From Bugula neritina (taxonomy: Eukaryota; Bryozoa; Gymnolaemata; Cheilostomatida; Bugulidae), in the NCBI GenBank assembly GCA_964035545.1, contig OZ037765.1:33603004-33667003 (forward strand): a stretch of 64,000 nucleotides of DNA. The letters are read 5' to 3'. Below, in pieces: positions 8,001 to 19,951 of the stretch; the stretch's first letter is position 1, and each line of letters begins with the position of its first letter. The translations under genes were made by a program, and so were the position numbers. Under the pieces are notes generated by a model. It did no database searches, was not told the DNA's origin, and was given only the letters and a program-made list of their open reading frames with translations.

Positions 8001-10846
8001 CAGGGATGACAAGGGATGTGAGGCTACAGATCCGGCAATGTGAAATCTGCCAGGCGAGTAAGCATGGCCGTTCTACCGAGACCACGGGACGGCGCAGGCT
8101 GTACGCCGGTCGCCCGTGGCAGACAGTGGCAGTCGACTTGGTGGGTCCCATGCCGACGTCCGCTCGTGGAAACAACTGGATTCTGGTACTAACGGATCAT
8201 TTTACTAGGTGGGCAGATGCCTTGGCAATCCCGGACGCCTCCGCCCCGACGGTAGCCCGCGCTTTAGATCAGCACGTTTTCTGCTATTTCGGGCTACCGG
8301 AGCAGATCCACACAGATCAAGGGGCACAGTTCCAATCACAGCTGATGAGGGACCTCTGTCGGGTATGGGGGGTCAACCAAAGTAGGACCACCCCCTACCA
8401 CCCCCAAGGAAATGGCGTAGTGGAACGCAACAACAGGATGTTGGGGGACGCCCTGAGGAGTCTACTACTAGGGAAAAGCCAAGAAGAATGGGACGCCGTG
8501 CTACCCCAGATCATGCGTGCATATCGCAGTACTCCCCACTCTAGCACCCAGGAGACACCCAATTTCCTAATGCTAGGCCGGGAAACGCGGGTCCCGGATC
8601 ATCTCACGTACCACGTCCCCCTCCCAGAGGGACCTGTCCACGAATACGTGAGAGAGCTGGTTGATAGGATGCGGACGGCCCATGAGGTCTTAAGGGAAAA
8701 ACAATGGCAAGTGCGAGGGGAAGACTCGGACGAGCCCCCACTCTACCAGGCTGGCGATTGGGTATGGATGATTAGTTACAGGAGGAAGCGCGGACAGTCG
8801 GCTAAATTACAGCCCAAGTTCGTGGGACCATACTGCATCATCGAAGTGCTACCCAATCACACGTACCGCGTAGAACGCTCCGGACAGATTTCCGTCCAAA
8901 GCGAGAAACGCTTAAAACCGTACTGGGCCAGCCCTGGGGCAGTAGGACAAGCACCACCACTCCTGGAGCCAGCACGACGACCCACCGGGGGAGGAAGAGC
9001 GCCCCCCACCCGAGAGTGGGAACTTCCCTATAACATACCGGAGAGAAACCCCGAAGCACAAGAACCACCCCCCACTGTGCAAGAGCCCCCCGAGCAACCA
9101 GCACCTCAGGCGCCCCCACCAGTGAGACCACCCCCCGCCATACCAGAGAGGTTAGACCCACCTACCCTGGAAGTAGGAGAGAGTAGAGCCACCAACCCTG
9201 GGGGACAGGCCACTTTGCCAGACACAGAAGGCCTAAGGCGTAGCCAGAGGACTCGAAGACCTCCTGGGTACTTAGGGGAATATTACTGTGGCCAGATAGG
9301 GAAAGGATACCCTATCTCGGAGGACGAAGGGCCCCCCTTGTATTACAACTATTCACCACCCAACCACACCACCAGGGAGGCTCGATATCGGCAGGGGATC
9401 ACTTCGATGTTCCTCACCCAGATCGGACAAAAACCCGATCCCGAAGTTGGAAAAACCCAGGCGAGGGACTCTCGCGATAAACCACGAACGCATACTTCGT
9501 TCATTCCAATCGCAGCAAGCACACACGCCACACGGAATTTAATCTCTCGCCATCTAACAAATATGGATATTACACCCACTCACCTGAATGTTGAAGAAGA
9601 GTCCAGCGCACACCCTGGTAAGTCCACTAGACTAGAATTACCTCCTATACCGGAGAATTGTCTAGGTGGTGATGACCGTAGGAACTCGAACTCTGATTCC
9701 CAGAGTAAGTTCGAGATGTGGAGGACTCACACTTGGAACTCTAGAGGGTCAGACTCAGAGTCACCCAACAGAGATTACCTACTTGACCAGGACATCCAGA
9801 GTATCACTCTACCCCCACCTCGGCAGCTCGCAGTATCGCGACGAGTGCCATATAAGGATATCACTAATAATAGAGTGAGTCAGCCATCACGAGTTGGAGA
9901 TATCGGTCAGACTCGACCAGCTCAACTCTCTATTTCTGTTGTAGACACCGACAAAGTCGTAGAGCCTGCCTCTACGACTCTCACCTCATTCGGAAGATCC
10001 TCCGAAATCGCGACACCCCAGGAACAAGTAATGGAGGGAGATACAGAGACCCCTGCCACTGTTGTCGATATTGGACTAGATGAAGGGGAGGAACAGTCTA
10101 TCCTGTCCTCATCTGAAACTACAGACCCCCCTCAAAGACTAGGAGGAGCTGGAGAGTTAGGATTACCACGCGTCTTCAGCACCCGGTCTCACTGGACCAG
10201 CACCAAGACGCGGATCCTGATAGCTGAGGCCTGCGGGGAGCCTAGCAACACCAAGTGCCCCACCTGTGGGCGGAGCTTTACCTCACACAGGCGACTACGG
10301 ATACACGTCCAACAACATTACGTTAACTCATTCTGTCCATGTGGGGAGTTTAGCTTTCAGCGTGACTACGTGCTCAAGCACCAACGTATCGGCCGCTGCC
10401 ACACGGGCAGAATTTTTGATGTAGATGCGGACAATTACCTAGAATTCAGGGACTTGATTCTCCCCTACATCAGCGATCCCAAGAAGAGGGAGCTGTTGTC
10501 CCAAGGGTTCCCGGCCTGTCGACCCACTAGTCAGACGCAACCGCCAGAAGACCCCCCAAGTTGTGAGTTGCCACCCACCCAGCCTCTCCGGGTAGTGGTA
10601 ACTCGAGCCGAAGCTACTACAGAAGGAGACCGCTGGACGCCACGAGAAACGGCCCGAACTAGAAGAGAACGGCGTAGACAGGGCGCACCGAGGCCGCGTA
10701 GTACCACTCCCTATACTACTAGGCACACACACCGTGGGCCACCGGAGAGTCTGGAGGATGTATATCGTGGCCTGGACAGGATCTCTGAGGAACTAGGACG
10801 CATACGACGCAGACTGCAGGACCTGGAGCAGCCCGCTCGACCCTAA
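4919..10846 (+). CDS. pol: Pol polyprotein (PR-RT-RNaseH-IN) with C2H2-finger extension
   Basis: The open frame is 1,975 codons and is in the -1 frame of gag. It is probably made only by frameshifting, so the ATG at 4919 is not the true start; pol-specific reading begins near codon 24. Protease: DTG at 164-166. Reverse transcriptase: YLDD at 594-597. RNase H: DTDASD from 741. Integrase: zinc-binding H1007, H1011, C1041, C1044 and a DD35E triad D1073, D1133, E1169, followed by a GPY/F-like VGPY at 1302-1305. About 630 further residues follow: a proline-rich tract, an acidic/Ser-Thr-rich region, a C2H2 finger (C1780, C1783, H1796, H1800), a second degenerate finger (C1806, C1808, H1821, H1828), and a short C-terminal coiled-coil-like segment. 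No chromodomain is evident. All listed catalytic residues are present. Confidence 0.95.
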   Translation: MLEVWDNRSCATRLSPRTQRSFKHPRPAVISATRRPILHTHPRRVYSAPREAQTEPPSAEWQAPRRTWRPKGLPEPPAWPLNNRFAGLPEEVVEEDTDSDRDFPRLPSKPQKTPVVPRTCKRPTVQTQEVSPPETDYSKHTQPYGSSYFLPGKIAGKAATFLLDTGCTTNLLSRRLFDTLGARERESLKPYNGEHGTLADGSSIPFYGLISLPGRVRDLVIRETFIVSHLKEDAILGMPFLEEHQCHMDFNKSAIVVDGKELTCVDKFGRPLVGGVQVVRDSLIPGRSQATLRCRVNCKEISELGVVEGMHGKVQLANSLNRLDCRGEFLVQCINPYAEPVKLSAGSLVGRYHSVQETDVGPTLDATSETPSRPLESGMGPVPEHVAELYKGACGGCGSNVERQRMAQLLREYHDVFSQGDEDMGLTNVVRHEIPLVTGTAPIRQPTRRLGPEKEREVSRQVQDLLDRDLIEPAHGAWSSPVVLVKKKDGSWRFCVDYRKLNSVTIQDAYPLPRIDESLDALAGSRYFSTLDLLSGYWQVPLSPDAQDKAAFITRDGLWRWKVLPFGLTSAPATFQRLMEQVLSGLHWKTLLVYLDDVIVISPVFSTHVSRLREVFDRLRAAGLKLKPSKCALLQQEVKYLGHVVSRDGVATDPEKVRAVQDWTVPQDIHELRAFLGLVGYYRQYIPEFAGMAQPLNRLTAKGVRWRWTQEEQQAFDHLKARLVEAPILAYPDPTKQYILDTDASDHSMGAVLSQVQGGTEVVVAYYSKALSSAERNYCTTRKELLAVVKAVKHFRPYLYGRTFRLRTDHTSLIWLCKRAEPSSQVARWLEILAEFSYRIEHRAGRKHGNADGLSRRPERDCKQCLHIEKRDGGPARSEVETQLKKTEAYRWEQGRLQSDVHSDAVQALRVNPTLARNVQDLCRLQETLPGVVGEIFRAKKEGRQPSEEEQRQKGVEFQQFCHRWDSLKFNSDGLLTISLAADRQHQERERVVCPHPLRRELIWETHKQAHAGTSRVIRCLQMRWYWPGMTRDVRLQIRQCEICQASKHGRSTETTGRRRLYAGRPWQTVAVDLVGPMPTSARGNNWILVLTDHFTRWADALAIPDASAPTVARALDQHVFCYFGLPEQIHTDQGAQFQSQLMRDLCRVWGVNQSRTTPYHPQGNGVVERNNRMLGDALRSLLLGKSQEEWDAVLPQIMRAYRSTPHSSTQETPNFLMLGRETRVPDHLTYHVPLPEGPVHEYVRELVDRMRTAHEVLREKQWQVRGEDSDEPPLYQAGDWVWMISYRRKRGQSAKLQPKFVGPYCIIEVLPNHTYRVERSGQISVQSEKRLKPYWASPGAVGQAPPLLEPARRPTGGGRAPPTREWELPYNIPERNPEAQEPPPTVQEPPEQPAPQAPPPVRPPPAIPERLDPPTLEVGESRATNPGGQATLPDTEGLRRSQRTRRPPGYLGEYYCGQIGKGYPISEDEGPPLYYNYSPPNHTTREARYRQGITSMFLTQIGQKPDPEVGKTQARDSRDKPRTHTSFIPIAASTHATRNLISRHLTNMDITPTHLNVEEESSAHPGKSTRLELPPIPENCLGGDDRRNSNSDSQSKFEMWRTHTWNSRGSDSESPNRDYLLDQDIQSITLPPPRQLAVSRRVPYKDITNNRVSQPSRVGDIGQTRPAQLSISVVDTDKVVEPASTTLTSFGRSSEIATPQEQVMEGDTETPATVVDIGLDEGEEQSILSSSETTDPPQRLGGAGELGLPRVFSTRSHWTSTKTRILIAEACGEPSNTKCPTCGRSFTSHRRLRIHVQQHYVNSFCPCGEFSFQRDYVLKHQRIGRCHTGRIFDVDADNYLEFRDLILPYISDPKKRELLSQGFPACRPTSQTQPPEDPPSCELPPTQPLRVVVTRAEATTEGDRWTPRETARTRRERRRQGAPRPRSTTPYTTRHTHRGPPESLEDVYRGLDRISEELGRIRRRLQDLEQPARP
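4982..5025 (+). promoter_or_regulatory. Programmed -1 ribosomal frameshift signal (gag-pol)
   Basis: In the gag frame the heptamer T TTA AAC (4982-4988) matches the X XXY YYZ rule. After a 6-nt spacer, GGCCTGCGG (4995-5003) pairs perfectly with CCGCAGGCC (5017-5025), giving a 9-bp GC-rich stem with a 13-nt loop that contains the gag stop. Pol lies in the -1 frame relative to gag and is open from before this site. Loop bases CGCC could also pair with a downstream GGCG, so a pseudoknot is possible. Confidence 0.9.
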
Positions 10847-11049
10847 TGGTGGCACTTCTCTTTATGTAAATATATATTCTTGTGTGTATTAATTCATTAT
10901 CCCTTAGCATTTTCTATCTTATATATTTTTGTTTGTGTGACTAGATTAGCCATTCCAGAACTCCCTTACATGTATTTTCTTTTATTTTCTTCTTTTTTTT
11001 TATTATTATATTTTTTTTTTAATTATATCAGAAAGGGGTTGTACTTTCT

Positions 11050-11063
11050 GATGGAGGGGAGTG
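11050..11063 (+). other. Polypurine tract
   Basis: GATGGAGGGGAGTG lies directly before the 3' LTR, where the plus-strand primer is expected. The 200 bp between the pol stop and this tract is T-rich and non-coding. Confidence 0.7.
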
Positions 11064-11780
11064 TGTGGTAAAATTGTGTATAGTAACTAATGCTTGTATT
11101 CCCCTTACTATTATTATCTTCATTCCCATGGAATGCGTGTTTTCTTAGATATACATCATTACTTAGCTATAGTATTGTAACAGCTAAGTGTTATGTTGGC
11201 AATGATAGGATTAGCTATTATTCCCAGCTACTTATTACTACTAACGTGACTGGATTAGCTATTGTTTCTGACGGCTCACAGGAACACTTATATAATCAAG
11301 ATAACCGGGATTTCCCTGCGAAGTTCGCTCGATTCGAGCGATTCCTTTATTCTAGCCCTGCGAATCCCCTGCGATTCGAGCGAATTCCCTCGAATTCGCT
11401 CAGAACATTCTGGTGGGAATGTTTCCCAATGTATAAAAGGAAGCCCTCAACACAGTAGAGTCAGTCTTCAGCCAGCAGCACAACAGGACACATCTCGGAG
11501 CTACCAAGCCAGGACAATAACACACGTAGTTAATTATCTTATACTTTGTTTACCAGTTTACTAGTAAGTTTTCCATACATGTAAGGAGTTGTCCTCCCTA
11601 ACTGCTATTTTTGGATTTATATATATTATGGAGTAAATAAAGGGGATTGTGAGTATTACATTTCTTATTTATTGTGCATAAATACCCTCTTACAAAGAGT
11701 CACTGTGTTCAATCAGCTAACAACCCACACCAATAATTGCATGCAGCGAATCATAACATTCTACGCATAAAATTATTACA
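11064..11780 (+). repeat. 3' LTR of complete gypsy element
   Basis: A 717-bp copy of 3120-3836 with three substitutions, followed by the ATTG target duplication at 11781-11784. Confidence 0.95.
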
Positions 11781-11785
11781 ATTGT

Positions 11786-13783
<1,998 letters not shown>

Positions 13784-15670
13784 TTATAGTCAAGAAGTAA
13801 CCTCCAATTATCTTTCACTCATTACACTTTGAAAAGTGGCCACGCAATTTTTTTAGAAATGGAGAGATTTAAGGGTCCTAATTAATCTGTGAAAACTCTA
13901 GACTGTTCTGTGCACCCAGTTAGCCACAAAAGCACTTCAAACTTTTTAAATGAATCAGGAGTTGTCTTCTCTCAATGTTTTTGTAAATCCGCTAAATATC
14001 TTAGAATTATCAAAGCTAATTTATTTTATATAAGCAAAAATCTTTGCTGATAATTATAGATATGCTTCTCACTTTTTTGTTATAAAAACTCTAAATTTGT
14101 CTGTCCACCCAGTTAGTCACAAAAGCTATTTAAACTATTACAGGAGTTGTTTCCCCACAACTTTGTCCAAATCTGTTGAGTATTATCTTGAAATTATTGA
14201 AGCTAGTTTATTATATATACAAGCAAAAACTTTTGCAGATAATCATAGATGTGCTTTTCACTTCTCTGAGTTTAATTCTAGTGATTTTCTTGTGAAAACA
14301 TCTAAAAAAATGGACTATATGGACGAAAACAAGCAAAGGAATGGGTTTTTAGTTATAAGCCAAACATTATTTTTGATCAGTTATAAAAAAGCCGAATTAT
14401 AAGTAAATCTGTGTCTGACAATGATTTTTTTCCAATTTTTATTATAATAACTACTTTTACAAAAAAAGTAATTAGAAGCATGAGCAGGGTGGTCTGGACT
14501 CCGGAAGATGTTATTTTAAATGTGTACAATTCAGGTTTGCCAATAAATTTAAGCTGAACTATATATTATATATAGGCAATTTGGTTTTTAAAACAATGCT
14601 TTTGGTTAAAATGCATATTTTTATACTATAATATAATGACTCTAGAGTCAATTTAGCTCAGTTATAGTTACAGAAGAAATACCCTGAAGCTTTCCTATAA
14701 TTTAAAATATAAATGGTTATATTTAAGCCACCCATTAAAAAAATGATCTTGGGCTGCCTTTTTCAAAGATCATAAGCATGTAATTTTTTCATGTGTGCCA
14801 TGAAATAATAATTTCCTATATTAGCAAATAAAACAAGCTGCGTTTGAAACCGGTGCATTTTTGTGTAAAACGCATGGGGTAAAAATACCTCAGAGAACTA
14901 TATTGTTATTATAGTTGTTTCATGAATACAAAAAAAATTGCATGCAGCTAGAATTTTTTAAATGGAGTGGAATTTCTGAGAAAACAGAACTTAAATGCTG
15001 GCAATGAGATTACGAGGAAGCAGGTACACAAACTTCGGTGTCATCCCAGATAGAGGCTAAGCTAAATTTCCTACTTAGAAGCTAGTTATTCATTTTGGTA
15101 AAATGTATTTTTATGTGCAATTTTTTTTAATATTATTGGAATATATGTACATTTGAATAAACTTCGATCAATTGCTTGTTACTAAGCACATAAATAAATT
15201 CCTTCAATCTGCATTAACTTATTAATTTTGTATATTTTTTTATGCATTTTGCATGTTGTTTGAAAAGACATTTTTGTAATAAATATCCATTTAAGATAGT
15301 GTCTATTATTAATGCATTACTACTTTTTGTCCCATAAATTCGTAAAAATAATAGAATATTATTTTAGATAATTCATGTTAGCTACTATAGCTATTAGCAT
15401 AATATAGTAGCTATTCAGCAATCCATACAACAGTTATATAGGTAACATTAATATATATGGGAACAAAATAAATATAGCGTCTATCTGGGAAGAAACCATA
15501 ATCATAGTAAGTATTTGGATGTCAACATTGCAGCAAATAAATCCTGACCAAAGTTGTGTGCTGCATTTACTAGATTTCATGCTTTAATAGGTTGTGATTT
15601 GACTATAGTGCTTTTTATGGAAAAAGATAGAGCAAAGCCCACTCTCTTTTGAAAAATTATTCAGAATGTA

Positions 15671-16190
15671 TGGGAAGCTTTGAACACCTTGGGAAGTATT
15701 TCAAGCTGCCAGCCATTACAACGACTGAAGTAGAACAGTTTGTCTGTAAACTTTATGGAGCAGGAAATTCAAATATAGATGATGTTTGATACACTGTATT
15801 TTGTTCGCTGTCTAAAATAACTCAATACAGTTTGCCTCTAACAAAAGATAAATTAAATTTGCACGTAAAAATAGCAAATTATCAAGCAGCCATTTGGAGA
15901 AGGGTGACAACAGCCTATATTGATGCACCACCCCCAGAACATCATGGAAGGGTTGTTGAGAATCCTGACAGCATAAATATAAAGTGGATGATTCAAGCTT
16001 CCGCACCTGAACATGTATATTGCAAAGTTTAAATTGCTCCTGTAAGACTGGCTGCAACATATCAAGATGTGGATGTCAGAAATCTCAAAAGCAGTGCATG
16101 CACTGTTGTTTGTCAATGTAAGGATTGTCTGAAAAGAAGCTCTATATTGGGGAAGAAGAAGCTGATGAGACCGATGGCAGTGACAATGAT
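15671..16190 (+). pseudogene. Decayed C-terminal part of a CXC-domain transposon protein
   Basis: Across three frames the plus strand reads FEHLGKYFKL, TTEVEQFVCKLYG, PLTKDKLNLHVK, ANYQAAIWRR, then a cysteine array CSCKTGC-RCGC-CQCKDC of the tesmin/TSO1 CXC kind. A stop at about 15788 and frameshifts near 16030 and 16090 break it. The same order (KLYG, LPPTK, RANYQAAIWRR, WM-APE, CXC array) is one I know from a large uncharacterised protein family that is abundant in invertebrate genomes. Parallel remnants lie at 35336-35461/39114-39330 and 62990-63380. Family function is unknown to me; encoding by the transposon is inferred from its position inside matching TIRs. Confidence 0.6.
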
Positions 16191-16544
16191 GGCGAGAATA
16201 CTTTTTCATAATAAAGCACTGGTTTCAGACATTTGTTATATATTTGGCTGCAATCAATTTGATTTTGATCATCTTTCATGCTTCTGTTTCTCTAAATAAT
16301 TTTACAAAATTCTGTTGATTTTTGCAGATGTTTAACGGCTACTGACAGACTAGCAAATGATTCACTTGGGCTCTGCTCAAAAGATTTCAATATTTATTCA
16401 TTTCAACATTTATTTTGTCCTATAATCTTATAAATATAGTTTTTTCACACGTCAGCATGACTTGGTTTTTATTTTTGTATAAATAGCTTGGTCATACAAT
16501 TATTCTGCATGCTTATGCTGCATGCAATATGTCGATTCATAACA

Positions 16545-16546
<2 letters not shown>

Positions 16547-16637
<91 letters not shown>
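16547..16637. repeat. (TA)n microsatellite
   Basis: About 90 bp of pure TA repeat abutting the left arm of the hairpin at 16638. Confidence 0.95.
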
Positions 16638-16641
<4 letters not shown>

Positions 16642-16746
16642 GCCTCTTACTTAGAATTCTATGCTGATACTGAATTTAAAGACTGCAAGACGCTATCTCA
16701 AATTAAAATCAAGTTGTTTATATATATATATATATGTATATATATG

Positions 16747-16799
<53 letters not shown>

Positions 16800-16877
16800 A
16801 ACTTGATTTTAATTTGAGATAGCGTCTTGCAGTCTTTAAATTCAGTATCAGCATAGAATTCTTAGTAAGAGGCAATT
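16638..16877. repeat. Hairpin with 83-bp arms
   Basis: The left arm 16638-16720 and right arm 16795-16877 are reverse complements with one mismatch. The 74-nt loop is TA-rich. Arm sequence resembles the unpaired subterminal DNA at about 16990-17070, so it may be a recent inverted duplication of T1's own end. Confidence 0.92.
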
Positions 16878-17155
16878 AGTTTTGGTATTTCAGCAAATAT
16901 TTTTTCTTCAAGATAGATTGGTAAAATTGGATACTATTTTGCAAAATCCATGCATTTCTTTTTATCACCCAGCCAATATGTCGATTTGTTTTTTGCAATA
17001 ACTTGAGTTTGGGTAGAGATAGAATTCTAGAGTTTGTAGATTCAGAATCAGCACAAAATTCTGAACTAGAAACAATTTTTTTTGAGTGGCCACCTAGTAA
17101 AGTGTAATAAGCCAATTTTTTGAGCACTTTTTGGGAGGTTACTTCTAGACTATTA

Positions 17156-17948
17156 CTTTTGTGTCAACCTGTAGCCAGTGCAACTATACTTTATGTAACG
17201 AGTAAAACATACTCATTTCAAAGTACACAGTCTAAAGGGTAGGAATTACTACAAAGAAAAGTGCTGGTTAAAAGTTAATTATAATTAGAAATAAGGTGAA
17301 ATATCAGTCAGAAATTAAAAAGTGGCAACTAAAAAGGTGTATTGCTATTTCCTTTTGGCTTAATAAAAATGTTTTTTGAGGAAGAAGTACGAGAAACATC
17401 TAGGAGGGGTTCATATCCACTACTGGCAACTACCTGTTTATTGATGAAAAACTATCCAATGATAGTACAGTATTATGGTCCTATGCCTTATAATTGGCTT
17501 TGACTTTTTTATGTGTAATTACGAGATACTAAACGGATGCAAAGTATGTTGTGCATAGGCAGTTTTTTTATGCTGCTAAACAACATTCTAGGAAAATATA
17601 TACTGTAATATACATATACATATACTAAAATATATACTATACTGCAATATGCTAAGTTTTATTCTTTGTCATGATTATATAAAAATGCTTAAATAACTTA
17701 TGAAAGTTTTCCAAGTCTGACTAATTCTACACAATTAGGCCATGTTTAAGAATGGCTCTCCAAATTACTGCAGTCCACCCTTGCCATTTCATTGTATAAC
17801 ACAGGGAACTCAAGCTGAGTACAGAGAATTTAGCCACACCCTATACCCTGGATATTATTTTATATACTATATAAGCTGTGTATAAATATAAGTTACAGAG
17901 TAGTAATAATGATGTTGTGAAATAGTAATAAACATGTGACACACAAAC
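17156..17948. other. Intronic DNA of gene A
   Basis: After 17700 it resembles the introns between gene B's LRR exons (for example the ACTCAAGCTGAGTACAGAG and CCCTATACCCTGGATATT stretches), consistent with being intron 3 of gene A. No exon is seen. Confidence 0.5.
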
Positions 17949-18799
17949 CTCTCAGGTAGACTGGATATTCTACATCTATTCATATCCAACTGTTTAAGTG
18001 ATGTGAATGATGACACAACATCTGGTACTGTGTTGAGAGTATTCTCTCCTATGTCTAGTTCCTCTAACTGAGTCAGCTGACTAAGACTGTAATATAAAGA
18101 AATAGCATATAGATTACACTAGTGCTGTATAGTGTAACAGTATAGTGACACATAATGTATGTCTACTATAAACTCCTCAACAAATTCATATATAAATCAT
18201 ATCATGAGTGGAAGTGCTCTGACTCAGATATACTCAACTAAATACTCACTTATTCAGACTCTTCTTGTCAGTTATCTTACGGAGTACCAAACAAACAGCA
18301 TGAGAAGCAATCTCTCCTATATTCTTAGGAATTGTCCCCTCTAACTTGAGGTGAGTGAGTTGATAACTCCCAACTTGAGTCTTCACTTCACTCAAAGTAT
18401 ATGATTTGGTTCTAGCATTGTATACACCTTCCAAGTTTACAGGATCCTGTCCAGAATGTCTGAACCAGATTCTGAAAATCCCTGTAACACAGAGATTGTA
18501 GTATGTATTACCATACTGTAGCATTACCATTACCACACATACCTGGCTGTAACTGATGCTTATAATATTATATAATGTTTTCTACTTTATCTAATAATAC
18601 ATAATTTAGAATAGTGTAAATGTGTACGTTTACAATTGAAGTATATTAAATATATTGCTTAAAGTCAGTGAATTGTGACAAGTGTTGTATTTTCTACATT
18701 AATAAGTCATTTGATGATTTCCTAATCCAAAAGAAAGAGCATACGAATATCTGAGAGGATTGAAAATCTCACAAACGGTTACTACATACCTGAAGACAT
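17949..18799 (-). CDS. Gene A: first three coding exons of an LRR-ROC-COR-caspase paralogue
   Basis: Exons by homology to gene B and by splice sites: 18790-18799 (ATGTCTTCAG, donor GTATGT), 18250-18481 (232 nt, the N-terminal domain starting FRIWFRHSGQDPV, donor GTGAGT) and 17949-18086 (138-nt LRR cassette ending in a phase-2 donor). Frames join cleanly through all three. Only one LRR cassette is seen against five in gene B. The next DNA to the left is transposon T1, and no ROC, COR or caspase exon appears between it and the window start. Gene A is therefore either a truncated copy or continues beyond the left edge. The visible exons have no stop or frameshift. Confidence 0.65.
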
Positions 18800-19064
18800 G
18801 GTGTTATTCTGTAATGAGTCAACAAACCATTAGCCAATCATATTAGACCTTCAATAATGCCTCTACTATCCATTACAAGATCACATAATCTTCTACACGC
18901 TGAAAATATACAACAATAATATGATTAATTTTATTTTATAAAATAGTGAAAACACATGTATTTTGTATTATAAAATGCTATCAATTAATATACATATTAT
19001 AGTCTTTGTAAACTTTTGATACAATCCTCAAAATTTCCTATCCAACCAGTTGTTGAAACTCTAG

Positions 19065-19255
19065 TTGTAAAACCATCAACTTATGAGGGTATAAAACCAT
19101 CAATATGTGAGGGTGGTATAAAACCATCAACATATGAGGGTATAAAACCATCAACATATGAGGGTGGTATAAAACTAACAACATATGAGGGTATAAAACT
19201 AACAACATATGAGGGTGGTATAAAACCATCAACTTATGAGGGTGGTATAGAAGCA
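19065..19255. repeat. 24/27-bp tandem repeat
   Basis: Units of the type ATAAAACCATCAACATATGA-GGGT, with and without a 3-bp GGT insertion, repeated about seven times. Both lengths are multiples of three, so it forms an open frame by chance. Confidence 0.9.
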
Positions 19256-19886
19256 TTACATATTCAACCATTAAAGATTACAACAAAGTTACTGTGAACT
19301 GCTCAGTTAATACATGGACGATTACTAATCTATTTTTCTCACACCACAGAGAGCATGTCTGGTCCAGTAATAAGAAGTCAAAGTCGCATTTGGATTACTA
19401 CACTGATGACTGAATAGACTGGATGACACTTCAGATAAACATGGAAGTGGTTGGAATGTGATCTTGACGGTGATTAAAAACATTCACATATTAAAATTGC
19501 GATCCGAATAAGACTTGTATGTAAAATATGTTGGTAGGATAATTCTATATAAGATATGCTGATACCGAGTCAGTATTATGACTGTTACCAGGTTACATGA
19601 ACTGTTATATTCACTCACCTGTTAATAAGTGTCACCTGTGTCACTTTTTGTATTAAAGCAGGTATAGTTGAAGTGTGTCACAGCGCAGCTAATTTTAGAA
19701 TGAATAAGAAAGATGTAGTACATACAGTTAAAACATCACGCCATATAGCTACCTTATCAGAGTTTATGGTCCACCCATGTTTACACTGGCAGCTGATAAA
19801 GATGTTAGCATTCATAGAGGGGCGTAGAAATGTAAATGTGCAAGCAGTTATAATAGCTTTAGTTTGTACATGAAAATACTTGCAGC

Positions 19887-19951
19887 TGCTGACATCTCTT
19901 ACCATGACATCTCTTACCATGACATCTCTTACCATGACATCTCTTACCATG
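19887..19951. repeat. 15-bp tandem repeat
   Basis: CATGACATCTCTTAC repeated four times. Confidence 0.9.

Larger units (their letters stand above)
3116..11785 (+). mobile_element. Complete, young Ty3/gypsy LTR retrotransposon
   Basis: The element runs 3120-11780, with a 4-bp target duplication ATTG at 3116-3119 and 11781-11784. LTRs of equal length flank gag, a -1 frameshift signal and one long pol frame. The primer-binding site lies one base after the 5' LTR and a purine tract abuts the 3' LTR. The LTRs differ at three positions by my reading, and gag and pol are open throughout, so the copy is recent and looks coding-competent. Pol order is protease, reverse transcriptase, RNase H, integrase, GPY/F-like module, then a long extension. 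No envelope-like gene was recognised. The interior is conspicuously GC-richer than the surrounding DNA. Confidence 0.95.
13787..17152. mobile_element. T1: TIR DNA transposon with decayed CXC-type gene
   Basis: The left end TAGTCAAGAAGTAACCTCC and the right end (reverse complement TAGTCTAGAAGTAACCTCC) form terminal inverted repeats. They are flanked by a 3-bp duplication TTA (13784-13786 and 17153-17155). Related termini occur at 34579, 40002 and 60995. Homology beside the tips (the AGTGGCCAC and TCATTACACTT regions) also repeats in inverted orientation. The interior holds a local direct duplication of about 190 bp (13911-14270), (TA)n tracts, an 83-bp-arm hairpin and a frameshifted coding remnant on the plus strand. 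It lies 5' to 3' beyond gene A's last visible exon, so it probably sits in that gene's LRR-to-ROC intron. Superfamily not assigned. Confidence 0.75.

Noticed and set aside
5053-10910. Many antisense and out-of-frame open frames within pol
   Set aside because: They are shadows of a long GC-rich gene with identified catalytic motifs.
14097-14402. 101-codon open frame in T1
   Set aside because: No recognisable motif; it lies in a locally duplicated AT-rich part whose partner copy is not open.
19016-19297. Repetitive open frame with THEGIKPST-like units
   Set aside because: Produced by a tandem repeat whose unit lengths (24 and 27) are multiples of three; no start context or splice support.
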